A DNA stretch of 61,874 bases from Lachnospiraceae bacterium (GTDB lineage: Bacteria; Bacillota; Clostridia; Lachnospirales; Lachnospiraceae): NCBI GenBank assembly GCA_011959105.1, contig BLLU01000216.1, positions 1 to 61,874 of the forward strand. The letters are read 5' to 3'. Each line of letters starts with the position of its first letter. Positions within the stretch are counted from its first letter, which is position 1. Positions 16,884 to 25,812 of the stretch are shown here, in pieces. Under the pieces are notes generated by a model that saw only the letters and a program-made list of their open reading frames with translations, had not been told where the DNA came from and ran no database searches. A program made the translations under genes and the position numbers.

Positions 16884-19800
16884 ATGGAATACGGTGTGCT
16901 ATTTAATGATCAATGGAGTTTTCTTAAGACGGAACTGGGCACGGAATTATCCGATTTGGAGGGGCGGGACAATGCGTTTTGTCCGGTGGATCTGCCCCAT
17001 GACTGGCTGATCTACAACACCCGAGATCTCTATGAGAACAGCACGGGCTGGTATCGGAAGCATATTTCGGTGGTCTTTATGGAAAAAGCAGGCTGCCCGG
17101 GCACAATCCATGTGGCTCCCGGCCAGAGAGTGTTTCTTCGTTTCGACGGCGTCTATATGGACAGTACTCTCTATGTCAACGGCCAAAAGGTGGGAGACTG
17201 GAAATATGGCTATTCCGCATTTGACCATGATATCACGGAATATCTGGTGCAGGGGAAGAACGAATTGCTGATGCAGGTGCGTCATCAGAGCCCCAACAGC
17301 CGCTGGTATTCGGGCGCAGGCATATATCGCAATGTGTGGCTGAAGGTCTGTCCCGGGGTATATCTGCCCTTTGATGGGACTTATGTGCATACGATCTGGC
17401 AGGGAGAGGCGGCGGACGGTTATCTGCTGGAGATAGAGACGGAATGTGCCGGGGCGGTGAGCGACGCGGTTCGGTGCCGTTACAGCCTGTGGCATAAGGG
17501 AGAGAAGATGCGTGACCTGGGCTGGGGAGAAGGATTCGGCAAGGAGGACGGAGGGTTCTGCTTCAGGCGGAAAGTCCTGGTGCAGGGCCTGGCGGAGTGG
17601 GATCTGGAGCATCCCGTGTGTTATCGGCTGCGGGTGGAGCTGTTTGAGGGCGGGGAGGAACTTTCCGGGCCGGAGCCGGTGGACACCCAGGAGATCACCT
17701 TGGGGCTTCGCCGGATGGAGTTTACAGCCGACAGAGGTTTTTTCCTCAACGGCAGATCCGTCAAGGTCCACGGGGCCTGCGAACACCATGATCTGGGCTG
17801 CCTGGGAGCCGCTTTCCACAGGGAGGCCATGAGGCGGAAGCTGCGGATCCTGAAGGAGATGGGGGTCAACGCCCTGCGCACCAGCCATAACATGCCGGCC
17901 CGGGAGGTGATGGAACTGGCGGACGAGATGGGTATTTTGGTGCTGGCCGAGGCGTTTGACATGTGGGAGAGGTGCAAAACGCCCTATGATTATGGCCGGT
18001 TCTTCAAGGAATGGGCGGAGCGGGATGTGCGTTCCTGGGTCCGCAGGGACCGCAACCATCCCAGTCTTTTTCTGTGGTCCATCGGCAATGAAATCTATGA
18101 TACCCATGCGGACGCTCATGGTCAGGAGATAACCCGCAGACTGGTGGAGTATGTGCGCGCCCACGATCCCAGGGGCAACGCGCGGATTACCATGGGCTCC
18201 AATTTCATGCCCTGGGAAGGGGCTCAGAACTGTGCGGATATCGTGAAAGTGGCGGGGTATAATTACGGGGAAAAGTATTATGCACAGCATCACAAAGAAC
18301 ATCCCGACTGGATTATCTATGGCAGCGAGACCGCTTCCGTGGTGCAGAGCCGGGGCATATACCGTTTTCCTCTGAGGCAGTCCGTGCTGGCGGATGAGGA
18401 CTGGCAGTGTTCGGCTCTGGGCAACTCCAGTACCAGCTGGGGAGCCCGCAGCGTGGAGGCCTGTATCACGGACGACAGGGACGCGGACTTTGCATTCGGC
18501 CAGTTTTTGTGGACAGGGTTCGACTATATCGGGGAGCCCACTCCTTACCATACCAAGAATTCCTATTTCGGCTATGTGGACACGGCAGGTTTTCCCAAAG
18601 ATGCCTACTATCTGTTCCAGGCGGAGTGGACCCGGGCGGAAGATTGCCCCATGGTGCATCTCTACCCTTACTGGGACTGGAATCCGGGCCAGATCATTGA
18701 CGTGCGGGCCTGCACCAACGGGGAGAGTGTGGAACTCTATGTGAACGGCCGCTCCCAGGGCAGGCAGAGGATCGATCATGCCCATGGCAGGCAGCTGCAG
18801 GGGGACTGGCAGGTGCCTTATGAGCCGGGGGAAATCACTGCCGTTGCCTATGACGGGGAGGGCCGGGAGATCGCCAGAAAATCCAGGCATTCTTTCGGAG
18901 AGGCTGTGCGGCTGGTGCTGGAGGCGGACCGGCAGAGGATTTCCGGGAACGGGGAGGCATTATGCTTTGTCACTGTCAGCGCCGTGGACCGGGAGGGGTA
19001 TCCGGTGGAAAACGCCATGAACTATGTGCAGCTGTCCCTGGAGGGGCCAGGGCGGCTGCTGGGGATGGACAATGGAGACAGCACGGATTACGACCCCTAT
19101 AAGGGATGTGTGCGGAAACTCTTTAACGGGAAGCTGCTGGCGGTGGTGGCGGGCGTCCCCGGAGCCCCAGAGATGCCGGAGGGCCCTGCAGGGACTATGG
19201 CTGCGGCCAGCTACCCTGCAGGAACTACATATCAGCCGGAGAACTGCGTCAGGATCACCGCGGAAGGCTGGGGTCTGGAGCCTGCCTGCCTGGAGATTGG
19301 GGTGGAACCGGCATCGCTTCGGCCCGGCGGCTGCGCCGGTGAGGATGTGAGCCGGACGGACAGTGCACTGCCGGATATCATTCCCGTGCGCAAGGTGGAA
19401 CTGCTGGCGCCGGAAGGCAGCATTCTGGAACCGGTCCGGCCCTGCATTCTGCTGGAGGCCAGAATCTGCCCGGAAGAGGCCACGGACCGCGGTCTGTCCT
19501 GGAAAGTGGTCAATCAGAACGGCATCCCCGTGAGCTTCGCCAGGGTGGAAGTACTGGAGGATTGCCGCGCCCGGATCACGGCGCTGGGGGACGGTGCCTT
19601 CTATGTGCGCTGTCAGTCGGGACAGAATCCGGCCCGGGTTATCTCCCAGCTTGAATTGACGGCCCGGGGCTTTGGCCCGGCGTTTCTGAACCCATATTCC
19701 TTCCTCTGCGCAGGGCTTTTCAGCGAGACGGTGGGCGAAGTCACCAACGGCAATGAGAAGGGGATTGCCACCGCCAGGGACGGGGTCAGCGGCGTGGTGT

Positions 19801-20450
19801 ACCGGGATCTGGACTTTGGAGACTATGGCTCCGATGAGATTACCATGCCGGTGTTCGCGCTCAGCGACGCCCTCCACGAGATCGAGATCTGGCAGGGCGT
19901 GCCGGAGGCGGAGGGCAGCAGGCTGCTGCTGAAAGCCCCCTATCAGAAGCCTTCCCGGTGGAACATTTACCAGGAGGAGACCTGGAAGCTGCCCTGCAGG
20001 CTCCGGGGCCTTACCACCGTCGCTTTTCTGCTCCGGGGCAGCAAAGTACATATAAAAGGTTTTTCTTTTACTTATTTTGAAAAGGCATATGAAAAACTCT
20101 GGGGCGCAGAGTGCAGCCGGGTATATGGTGACAGTTTCCGAATGGAAGACCGGGCCATTACCGGCATCGGAAATAATGTGACAGTGCTCTATGACAATAT
20201 GGACTTTGGGGAGGAGGGGGCCGGGTCCGTGACATTGTGGGGGCGTTCGCCCCTTCCCGGCAATACCATCCACATTCATTTTACCCCTGCCCACGGGGAG
20301 ATGCAGGCCCGGGTGCTGGAAGTGGCGGGAACCGCCGCCTATGAGCCTCAGACGTTTTGCTTGGAACCCCTGACGGGGAAGGGCACAGTGGAACTGATTT
20401 TCCTGCCGGGAAGCAATTTTGACCTGGAGGCCATACAATTTGGGAAATAG
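16884..20450 (+). CDS. GH2 beta-galactosidase-like hydrolase
   Basis: A large family 2 glycoside hydrolase, 1188 residues from 16884. The order is sugar-binding jelly roll (FDGVYMDSTLYVNG, SRWYSGAGIYRNVWL), immunoglobulin-like domain, and TIM barrel with GACEHHDLG, the acid/base E403 in SIGNEIYD and the nucleophile E482 in YGSETASV. A long C-terminal extension of beta-sandwich domains follows, ending in a carbohydrate-module-like stretch. No signal peptide. GH2 covers beta-galactosidase, glucuronidase and mannosidase; this C-terminal layout is common in clostridial galactosidases, but the sugar is not certain. The start at 16884 follows AAAGGA. An in-frame ATG at 16854 is the fourth copy of the repeat mini-ORF start and would add ten residues. 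Confidence 0.87.
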   Translation: MEYGVLFNDQWSFLKTELGTELSDLEGRDNAFCPVDLPHDWLIYNTRDLYENSTGWYRKHISVVFMEKAGCPGTIHVAPGQRVFLRFDGVYMDSTLYVNGQKVGDWKYGYSAFDHDITEYLVQGKNELLMQVRHQSPNSRWYSGAGIYRNVWLKVCPGVYLPFDGTYVHTIWQGEAADGYLLEIETECAGAVSDAVRCRYSLWHKGEKMRDLGWGEGFGKEDGGFCFRRKVLVQGLAEWDLEHPVCYRLRVELFEGGEELSGPEPVDTQEITLGLRRMEFTADRGFFLNGRSVKVHGACEHHDLGCLGAAFHREAMRRKLRILKEMGVNALRTSHNMPAREVMELADEMGILVLAEAFDMWERCKTPYDYGRFFKEWAERDVRSWVRRDRNHPSLFLWSIGNEIYDTHADAHGQEITRRLVEYVRAHDPRGNARITMGSNFMPWEGAQNCADIVKVAGYNYGEKYYAQHHKEHPDWIIYGSETASVVQSRGIYRFPLRQSVLADEDWQCSALGNSSTSWGARSVEACITDDRDADFAFGQFLWTGFDYIGEPTPYHTKNSYFGYVDTAGFPKDAYYLFQAEWTRAEDCPMVHLYPYWDWNPGQIIDVRACTNGESVELYVNGRSQGRQRIDHAHGRQLQGDWQVPYEPGEITAVAYDGEGREIARKSRHSFGEAVRLVLEADRQRISGNGEALCFVTVSAVDREGYPVENAMNYVQLSLEGPGRLLGMDNGDSTDYDPYKGCVRKLFNGKLLAVVAGVPGAPEMPEGPAGTMAAASYPAGTTYQPENCVRITAEGWGLEPACLEIGVEPASLRPGGCAGEDVSRTDSALPDIIPVRKVELLAPEGSILEPVRPCILLEARICPEEATDRGLSWKVVNQNGIPVSFARVEVLEDCRARITALGDGAFYVRCQSGQNPARVISQLELTARGFGPAFLNPYSFLCAGLFSETVGEVTNGNEKGIATARDGVSGVVYRDLDFGDYGSDEITMPVFALSDALHEIEIWQGVPEAEGSRLLLKAPYQKPSRWNIYQEETWKLPCRLRGLTTVAFLLRGSKVHIKGFSFTYFEKAYEKLWGAECSRVYGDSFRMEDRAITGIGNNVTVLYDNMDFGEEGAGSVTLWGRSPLPGNTIHIHFTPAHGEMQARVLEVAGTAAYEPQTFCLEPLTGKGTVELIFLPGSNFDLEAIQFGK

Positions 20451-20591
20451 GACTTTGGTACTAATATTTCATAAAAATGAAGGTTAAAAAATAGCTAAAT
20501 CTTCTATATCCTTGGGCCCTGAAATCTGTTATACTGTTTGCAAGTAATTTTTTCCACGGCAGGCCAACGGCGTACGACGGAAGGGAGCAGC
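20451..20591 (+). other. GH2-sensor gene spacer
   Basis: A 141-bp gap with TATACT at 20530-20535 but no good -35. The ribosome binding site AAGGGAG precedes the next ATG. No terminator is seen after the GH2 gene, so read-through is possible. Confidence 0.35.
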
Positions 20592-22538
20592 ATGTACAGG
20601 AAATATTCTGACGGTAAGGCGTATAAGGTGATCGCTTACATCTTTGCCAACTTTTTTAAGGATGAGGAACAGCGGATTATGCGCCAGGTGGTGAAGGAGA
20701 GCCGCAGGCATGACTGCAAGGTGGTATTTTTTTCCACGTTGGCGGATTTCTATTTCAACGACCTCAACGACAGGGGGGAGCAGAAGATCTTTACGGCAGT
20801 GAGCGTGGAGCGTTTTGACGCCATTGTTCTGATGTCCGAATCTTTCAAGCTGGACGAGGAACAGCTTGCCCTGGTGGGGCGGGCCAGGGAGGCGGGCGTG
20901 CCGGTGCTCACGGTGGACAAAGGCTTTGCGGGCTGTATCAACCTGGCCATGGATTACGGGAACAGCTTTCAGGAGATCGTGGAGCATATGGTTCAGTTCC
21001 ACGGCTACCGCCGGGTCTATTTTATGGGAGGTATGCCGGACAATGATTTTTCCCTGGAGAGGGAGCGGGTATATCTGGAGGCCATGGAGGCCGTGGGGGT
21101 GCCCCGGGAGCAGTGCCGGATCTACTATGGGGGTTTTTGGGAGACCCCCTGTCAAAAGGCCATGGAGCAGATGTTTCAGGATTTTGAGCAGGGACTGGAA
21201 GTGCCGGAGGCCATTATCTGCGCCAACGATTCCATGGCCCTGGAGGTATGCAACTGTCTGCGTCAGCAGGGGTACCAGGTGCCGGAGGATGTGGCGGTCA
21301 GCGGATTTGACGGTCTGGAGATAGAACGCTATCACAGGCCCCGGTTGACCACGGGCGTTTTCAATGTGGAGGGGTTGATTCGAAAGGCTTTTGAGATCAT
21401 AGACCAGGGCTGCCCGGATACTTATCAGGGAGAGAAGATTCCCGTTTATAATGCCATGCGGATCGGCGGTTCCTGCGGGTGCAGATGCCGGGATGACCAC
21501 AATGCTTCCATGGAGATGGTGTCCTTGAAACGGGAATTGCACCATCTGCTGAAATACCAGGGGGATCTAAACCAGATGGTGGTGAACATCGGCACGCTGA
21601 AGCAGATGGAGGAGGCTCTGCGTGTGGTTCCGCAATTTATGGGGCCCCTGTGGTATAAGGACTTCTGGTTTTGTGCCAATCAGGGATTTCTGGAGAAGGA
21701 TGTCATGGAATTCGGCAGTCAGGAAAAGGAAGAGACGCCGATAGATTATACGCCTGTGACTAAAGTGCTGCATTATCACAATATGGATCCTGCAGGCGGG
21801 GAATCCGGTTGGGCGGAGGTCTCCTACTGGGAGGACATGGATTTTGGCGGGATTGTACCGGATCTGCACGCCCAGCTGGAAGAGAAGGGCTTTCTGCTGG
21901 TGACCACTATGCATCTGCAGGGCAGGAGCATCGGATACACGGTGATCACCATGGATCTGGAACGTTTCTGGTTTGTGGGCTATTCCGCTTTCTTAGCCAG
22001 TTTCCGGCATCTGATGGAGCTGCTGCGGGCCCAGAATCAACTGATGAAGATGTATACGGAAGATTTGCTGACGGGGCTTTTGAACCGCAACGGTTTCTAC
22101 CTCAAGGTGAATCAGTTGTTGGAGAAGGCGGAAGGGCAGGATCTGTCCATCATCTCTCTGGATATGGACGGGCTGAAGCAGATTAATGATACCTACGGTC
22201 ATGCGGAGGGGGATGAAGCGCTGCACAGCCTGGGCGCCATCATAGAGGACAGTATCAAGCAGGAGGTGGCGGCCAGGATCGGCGGAGACGAGTTCCTGAT
22301 TGCTCTGACGGGCCGGGATATTCGGGAGCGCACCCAGGAGATCGTTCATGGCATTAAGAAGGGCATACAGGCATACAATGAAGTATCGGAGAAAGAGTAT
22401 GAACTTCACGCCAGCATCGGCTCCTGCACGGACGGCATAGGAGGCCATACCCTGGATTATTTCCTGAAAAAAGCGGATGATCTGATGTACATCCGTAAAT
22501 CCCTCCACAAGAGGCGGCAGGGGCATCCGAAGGTCTGA
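20592..22538 (+). CDS. LacI-type sugar-sensor domain fused to GGDEF
   Basis: A 648-residue cytosolic signalling protein. Residues about 10-300 form a periplasmic-binding-like domain of the LacI/GalR kind (AYIFANFFKDEEQRI, ICANDSMALEVCN, VAVSGFDGLE), but there is no helix-turn-helix ahead of it. A linker region of about 170 residues follows. A diguanylate cyclase domain is at about 490-640, with LTGLLNRNGF and an intact active-site GGDEF at 564-568. It would turn a sugar signal into cyclic di-GMP instead of repressing DNA directly. It sits after three hydrolases, suggesting that their products are the ligand; this is inference. The start at 20592 follows AAGGGAG; the frame opens at 20538 but without a binding site. 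Confidence 0.85.
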   Translation: MYRKYSDGKAYKVIAYIFANFFKDEEQRIMRQVVKESRRHDCKVVFFSTLADFYFNDLNDRGEQKIFTAVSVERFDAIVLMSESFKLDEEQLALVGRAREAGVPVLTVDKGFAGCINLAMDYGNSFQEIVEHMVQFHGYRRVYFMGGMPDNDFSLERERVYLEAMEAVGVPREQCRIYYGGFWETPCQKAMEQMFQDFEQGLEVPEAIICANDSMALEVCNCLRQQGYQVPEDVAVSGFDGLEIERYHRPRLTTGVFNVEGLIRKAFEIIDQGCPDTYQGEKIPVYNAMRIGGSCGCRCRDDHNASMEMVSLKRELHHLLKYQGDLNQMVVNIGTLKQMEEALRVVPQFMGPLWYKDFWFCANQGFLEKDVMEFGSQEKEETPIDYTPVTKVLHYHNMDPAGGESGWAEVSYWEDMDFGGIVPDLHAQLEEKGFLLVTTMHLQGRSIGYTVITMDLERFWFVGYSAFLASFRHLMELLRAQNQLMKMYTEDLLTGLLNRNGFYLKVNQLLEKAEGQDLSIISLDMDGLKQINDTYGHAEGDEALHSLGAIIEDSIKQEVAARIGGDEFLIALTGRDIRERTQEIVHGIKKGIQAYNEVSEKEYELHASIGSCTDGIGGHTLDYFLKKADDLMYIRKSLHKRRQGHPKV

Positions 22539-22572
22539 GCGCGGGCCGGGCGAGAAAAAAGGCGATGTAAGG

Positions 22573-22600
22573 GAGCCGACATTTTTAAGTTGGCTCTTTT
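22573..22600 (+). terminator. Terminator after the GGDEF gene
   Basis: GAGCCGAC (22573-22580) pairs with GTTGGCTC (22589-22596) and is followed by TTTTAAT. This is an intrinsic terminator form. Confidence 0.65.
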
Positions 22601-22666
22601 AATATGGAAAGAAATGGGATATACTAATATATAACTTGGTAAAAAGAGGGAAAAGGGGAAAGAGAA

Positions 22667-23629
22667 ATGATACATACGCTGATACCGGAGGGATACGCTT
22701 CTCTCGCCGCATTTGTGGGGATACTGTTTGCGTTTTTGGCCACCATCACCGCCATATCCAGGCTGGGGGCATATCTGCCCAAGGACGTGGGAAGGGATTT
22801 TGCCGTGGACGGCAAACTTTCGGCGGGTAAGCCCCGGGGGGCGGGCATCATCTTTGTGCTGGTCTTTGTGGCGGCATCGGCGATTTTTGTGCCGTTTTCC
22901 ACGGAGAATGCCATCTACCTGGTGCTGGTGGTGGTATGCATGATGACCGGCTTTCTGGACGATGCCTCAAAGAGTCCCTGGGGGGAATATAAGAAAGGTT
23001 TTCTGGACCTCTGCGTGGCGGCTCTGGTAGCCATCACCTTTCTGCATTACAATTCCAGCGTGGTGGAACTGGCCATGTTCGGCGTGAAGTTCGTGATGCC
23101 CCCGGTGGTGTTTGCACTGTTGGCCGTGGTGCTGGTGTGGACCTCGGTGAATGTGACCAACTGTTCCGACGGCGTGGATGGACTTTCGGGTACTTTGACC
23201 ATCATCACGCTGATGACCATCTACATCATTGACCAGGTCAAGGCGCTGGCGGGGGATTTCTCCTTTTTGATCCTGTTGTTCTCAGTGTGTATCCTGGGCT
23301 ATCTGTGGTACAACGCCACTCCCAGCCGTCTCATGATGGGAGACGCGGGGTCCCGGGCTATGGGATTGTTCATCAGCATCGCCATCCTGAAGACGGGCTG
23401 CCCCTTTCTGTTTATCCCGGTGGCGCTGGTGCTGATTCTGGACGGCGGGCTGGGGCTGCTGAAGGTGGCCTTAAAGCGCTTCTTGAAGATTTGTATTCTG
23501 ACCCGGGTGAGGACGCCTTTGCACGATCATGTGCGGAAGGTGTGGGACTGGTCCAACACCCAGACGGTGTTCCGCTTTGCAATTATACAGATCATATTGG
23601 CGGTGGCGGTGATCTACGCGGTAAAATAA
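22667..23629 (+). CDS. MraY-family phospho-sugar transferase
   Basis: A 320-residue integral membrane protein with about nine hydrophobic segments. It carries the signatures of the MraY/WecA group that move a phospho-sugar onto undecaprenyl phosphate: GKPRGAG, TGFLDDASK (DD pair), NCSDGVDGLSG, and MGDAGSRAMG. The HIP/HHH-like end is RTPLHDHVRK. The motifs are close to true MraY, which makes lipid I, but the gene stands alone outside a division/cell-wall cluster. It may therefore be a second copy (mraY2-like). greA follows after 108 bp. Confidence 0.82.
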   Translation: MIHTLIPEGYASLAAFVGILFAFLATITAISRLGAYLPKDVGRDFAVDGKLSAGKPRGAGIIFVLVFVAASAIFVPFSTENAIYLVLVVVCMMTGFLDDASKSPWGEYKKGFLDLCVAALVAITFLHYNSSVVELAMFGVKFVMPPVVFALLAVVLVWTSVNVTNCSDGVDGLSGTLTIITLMTIYIIDQVKALAGDFSFLILLFSVCILGYLWYNATPSRLMMGDAGSRAMGLFISIAILKTGCPFLFIPVALVLILDGGLGLLKVALKRFLKICILTRVRTPLHDHVRKVWDWSNTQTVFRFAIIQIILAVAVIYAVK

Positions 23630-23688
23630 GGATGGGAGCAGGGCCTGCGATATGCGGGCAAGCGATAAGTTAATAACATGGATGCAGA

Positions 23689-23714
23689 GGAAGTTTGTCA
23701 TGGCTCAAACTTCC
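23689..23714 (+). other. Perfect inverted repeat before greA
   Basis: GGAAGTTTG (23689-23697) and CAAACTTCC (23706-23714) form a 9-bp stem with an 8-base loop, 24 bp before the greA start. No T-run follows. A decayed copy of this sequence lies at about 27886-27921. Confidence 0.55.
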
Positions 23715-23737
23715 GTTATGCAGGAACGAGGTAAGAT

Positions 23738-24241
23738 ATGTACGATAAGTTGACAGAGAGCGATATACGGAAGATGGAGGAGGAGATCGAGCATCGGCGG
23801 CTGGTAGTGCGGCCCCGGCTGCTGGAGGATGTGAAGGAGGCCAGGGCTCACGGGGATCTCAGCGAGAACTTTGAGTATTACGCGGCCAAAAAGGCCAAAA
23901 ACCAGAACGAAAGCCGAATCCGATATCTGGAGCGCATGATCCGCACGGCCCAGGTGATCTCCGATGCTTCCGCAGAGGATGAGGTGGGCATGAACAACAC
24001 GGTGACGGTGGAGATGCTGGATGACGGCAGCGTGGAGAAGTACCGCATTGTCACCACGGTCCGGGGCAATTCCCTGGAAGGGCTGATCAGCAATGAGTCC
24101 CCCCTGGGTAAGGCTCTGCTGGGCCGCAAAGTGGGAGATGTGGTGCATGTGCAGGTGCGGGACGGGATCGGCTATGATGTGAAGATTGCGGAGATCGAGA
24201 ACACAGAGGACGATGACAGTGTGGAACTGAGGAGTTTCTGA
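23738..24241 (+). CDS. greA: Transcription elongation factor GreA
   Basis: A 167-residue GreA/GreB factor, the usual size being about 158. The N-terminal coiled coil (about 1-80) contains ARAHGDLSENFEYYAAK, with the acidic tip D/E pair that reaches into the polymerase channel. The C-terminal FKBP-like domain has SPLGKALLGRKVGD. It rescues backtracked RNA polymerase by stimulating transcript cleavage. The start follows GAGGT at good spacing. A perfect inverted repeat (GGAAGTTTG/CAAACTTCC, 23689-23714) lies just upstream. The HAD-CPBP gene begins four bases after the stop, so the two are likely co-translated. Confidence 0.9.
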   Translation: MYDKLTESDIRKMEEEIEHRRLVVRPRLLEDVKEARAHGDLSENFEYYAAKKAKNQNESRIRYLERMIRTAQVISDASAEDEVGMNNTVTVEMLDDGSVEKYRIVTTVRGNSLEGLISNESPLGKALLGRKVGDVVHVQVRDGIGYDVKIAEIENTEDDDSVELRSF

Positions 24242-24245
24242 CCAT

Positions 24246-25772
24246 ATGAAGAAATACATTTTATTTGACCTGGATGGTACGTTGACAGATCCCAAACTGG
24301 GAATTACCACCTGCGTCCAGTATGCGTTACAGAGTTTCGGCATTCAGGAGGCGGATTTGGACAAGCTGGAGCCCTTTATCGGACCGCCTCTGAAAGACAG
24401 TTTTATGGAGTTTTACGGCATGGAGGAGGAACAGGCGCTGGCGGCCGTGGAAAAATACCGGGAGCGTTTCCGCGACAAGGGAATGTATGAGAACCAAATC
24501 TACCCTGGCGTGGCCCGGATGCTGCAGATCCTCTCCGGCAGGGGGTTCCGTCTGGCGGTAGCCTCCAGCAAGCCCACGGTGTTTGTGGAGAAGATTCTGG
24601 AGCATTTTGACATCCGTCGGTATTTTAAGGTGGTGGTGGGCAGCGAACTGGACGGCAGCCGCAGCGAAAAAAGCCTGGTGGTGATGGAAGCGCTGCGTCA
24701 GCTCTTCGGGGAAAATCCCATCCTTTATAATGAGGTATATATGATCGGCGACCGCCGTTTTGATGTGGAAGGGGCCAGAGCCATGAAGGTGGAGAGCGTG
24801 GGGGTGACCTACGGCTACGGCAGCATGGAGGAACTGGTGGAAGCCCATGCGGATTACATCGTGGAGACTGTGGCCGAATTGCAGGATTTCCTCCTGCGGG
24901 AACTGTGCGAATTGCGGTCCAGGGGTTTTATGAGTGTGGTTGGCCCCATGCTGTTTCCTTTTCTGCTGTTTCTGATGATCCGCCAGGCGGCGTCCTACGG
25001 CGCGCTGTGGCTGGCCATGAACGTTGAATCCCATGTGCCGGAAGGCCTGTGGCATTGGCTTTACTACCGGGAGGCAGGAACCGGGGAGTTGGGCTATACG
25101 GGCAATCTGGGCAGTATCATGAGCGCCCTGTCCTTTGCCGCAGCGGGGCTGGCCCTGGTTCCCACGGCCCTGCCTGTGATCCGGGAAGCCAAGAGGCGCA
25201 TGGCCCTGAGCCATCTGCGCCGGGAGCGGCCCGTGAACTATCTTCTTGCTCTGTTGTCCGGCGGCTGCGCCGTGCTGGGGCTGAATCTGCTGTTTGATCT
25301 GACAGGCATTACCGACAGTTCCGCCGCTTATCGGGCGGTTGCCCAGAGCCAGTTCTCCGCCTCTCTGGGGGTGGGGCTGGTCTGTTACGGTCTTATCACG
25401 CCCCTGGCGGAGGAACTGGTTTTCCGGGGAATCGTGTACAATGAACTGAAAAGAGGCTACAGGCTGCCTTTGGCCATGCTGGTGTCGGCCCTGCTGTTTG
25501 GCCTGTATCATATGAATCCGGTACAGGGAGGCTACGGCTTTCTAATGGGTCTGCTGATGGCGTATCTGTACGAGTATTTCGGCAGCTTTCTCTGGCCGGT
25601 GCTGATACACATGTTGGCCAACAGCCTGGCCTATCTCCTGAGCAATACCAATCTGGCCGGTTCTCGGGTTCATAGCTGGCCCGTGGCCATTGTATGCGCG
25701 GCGCTGACAATACTGGGACTCAAGCTGTTGGACTCTCATAAAAGGAAGCTGAAAGGCCCTGTTGTGGAATAA
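24246..25772 (+). CDS. HAD phosphatase fused to CPBP membrane protease
   Basis: A 508-residue fusion. Residues 1-215 are a complete HAD hydrolase of the phosphoglycolate-phosphatase kind: FDLDGTLTD with D8 and D10, VASSKP, and IGDRRFDVEGA. From about 225 there are some eight membrane segments forming a CPBP (Abi) protease-like domain. E389-E390 in EELVFRG, FGLYHMN and IHMLANSLAY supply the paired Glu and two His/Asn ligands of the glutamic/metal-type active site. Such membrane proteins process prenylated or small peptides or act in self-immunity. A phosphatase on the same chain is unusual. The reading frame is uninterrupted across the join. The start follows greA by four bases. Confidence 0.82.
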   Translation: MKKYILFDLDGTLTDPKLGITTCVQYALQSFGIQEADLDKLEPFIGPPLKDSFMEFYGMEEEQALAAVEKYRERFRDKGMYENQIYPGVARMLQILSGRGFRLAVASSKPTVFVEKILEHFDIRRYFKVVVGSELDGSRSEKSLVVMEALRQLFGENPILYNEVYMIGDRRFDVEGARAMKVESVGVTYGYGSMEELVEAHADYIVETVAELQDFLLRELCELRSRGFMSVVGPMLFPFLLFLMIRQAASYGALWLAMNVESHVPEGLWHWLYYREAGTGELGYTGNLGSIMSALSFAAAGLALVPTALPVIREAKRRMALSHLRRERPVNYLLALLSGGCAVLGLNLLFDLTGITDSSAAYRAVAQSQFSASLGVGLVCYGLITPLAEELVFRGIVYNELKRGYRLPLAMLVSALLFGLYHMNPVQGGYGFLMGLLMAYLYEYFGSFLWPVLIHMLANSLAYLLSNTNLAGSRVHSWPVAIVCAALTILGLKLLDSHKRKLKGPVVE

Positions 25773-25782
25773 TTCCTGTAAA

Positions 25783-25812
25783 AATCGCCCTGAGCCTACG
25801 CTTAGGGCGATT
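25783..25812. terminator. Bidirectional terminator
   Basis: AATCGCCCTGAGC (25783-25795) pairs with GCTTAGGGCGATT (25800-25812), with one wobble pair, between convergent genes. The TAA of the reverse-strand gene (25802-25804) lies inside the stem. Confidence 0.75.
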
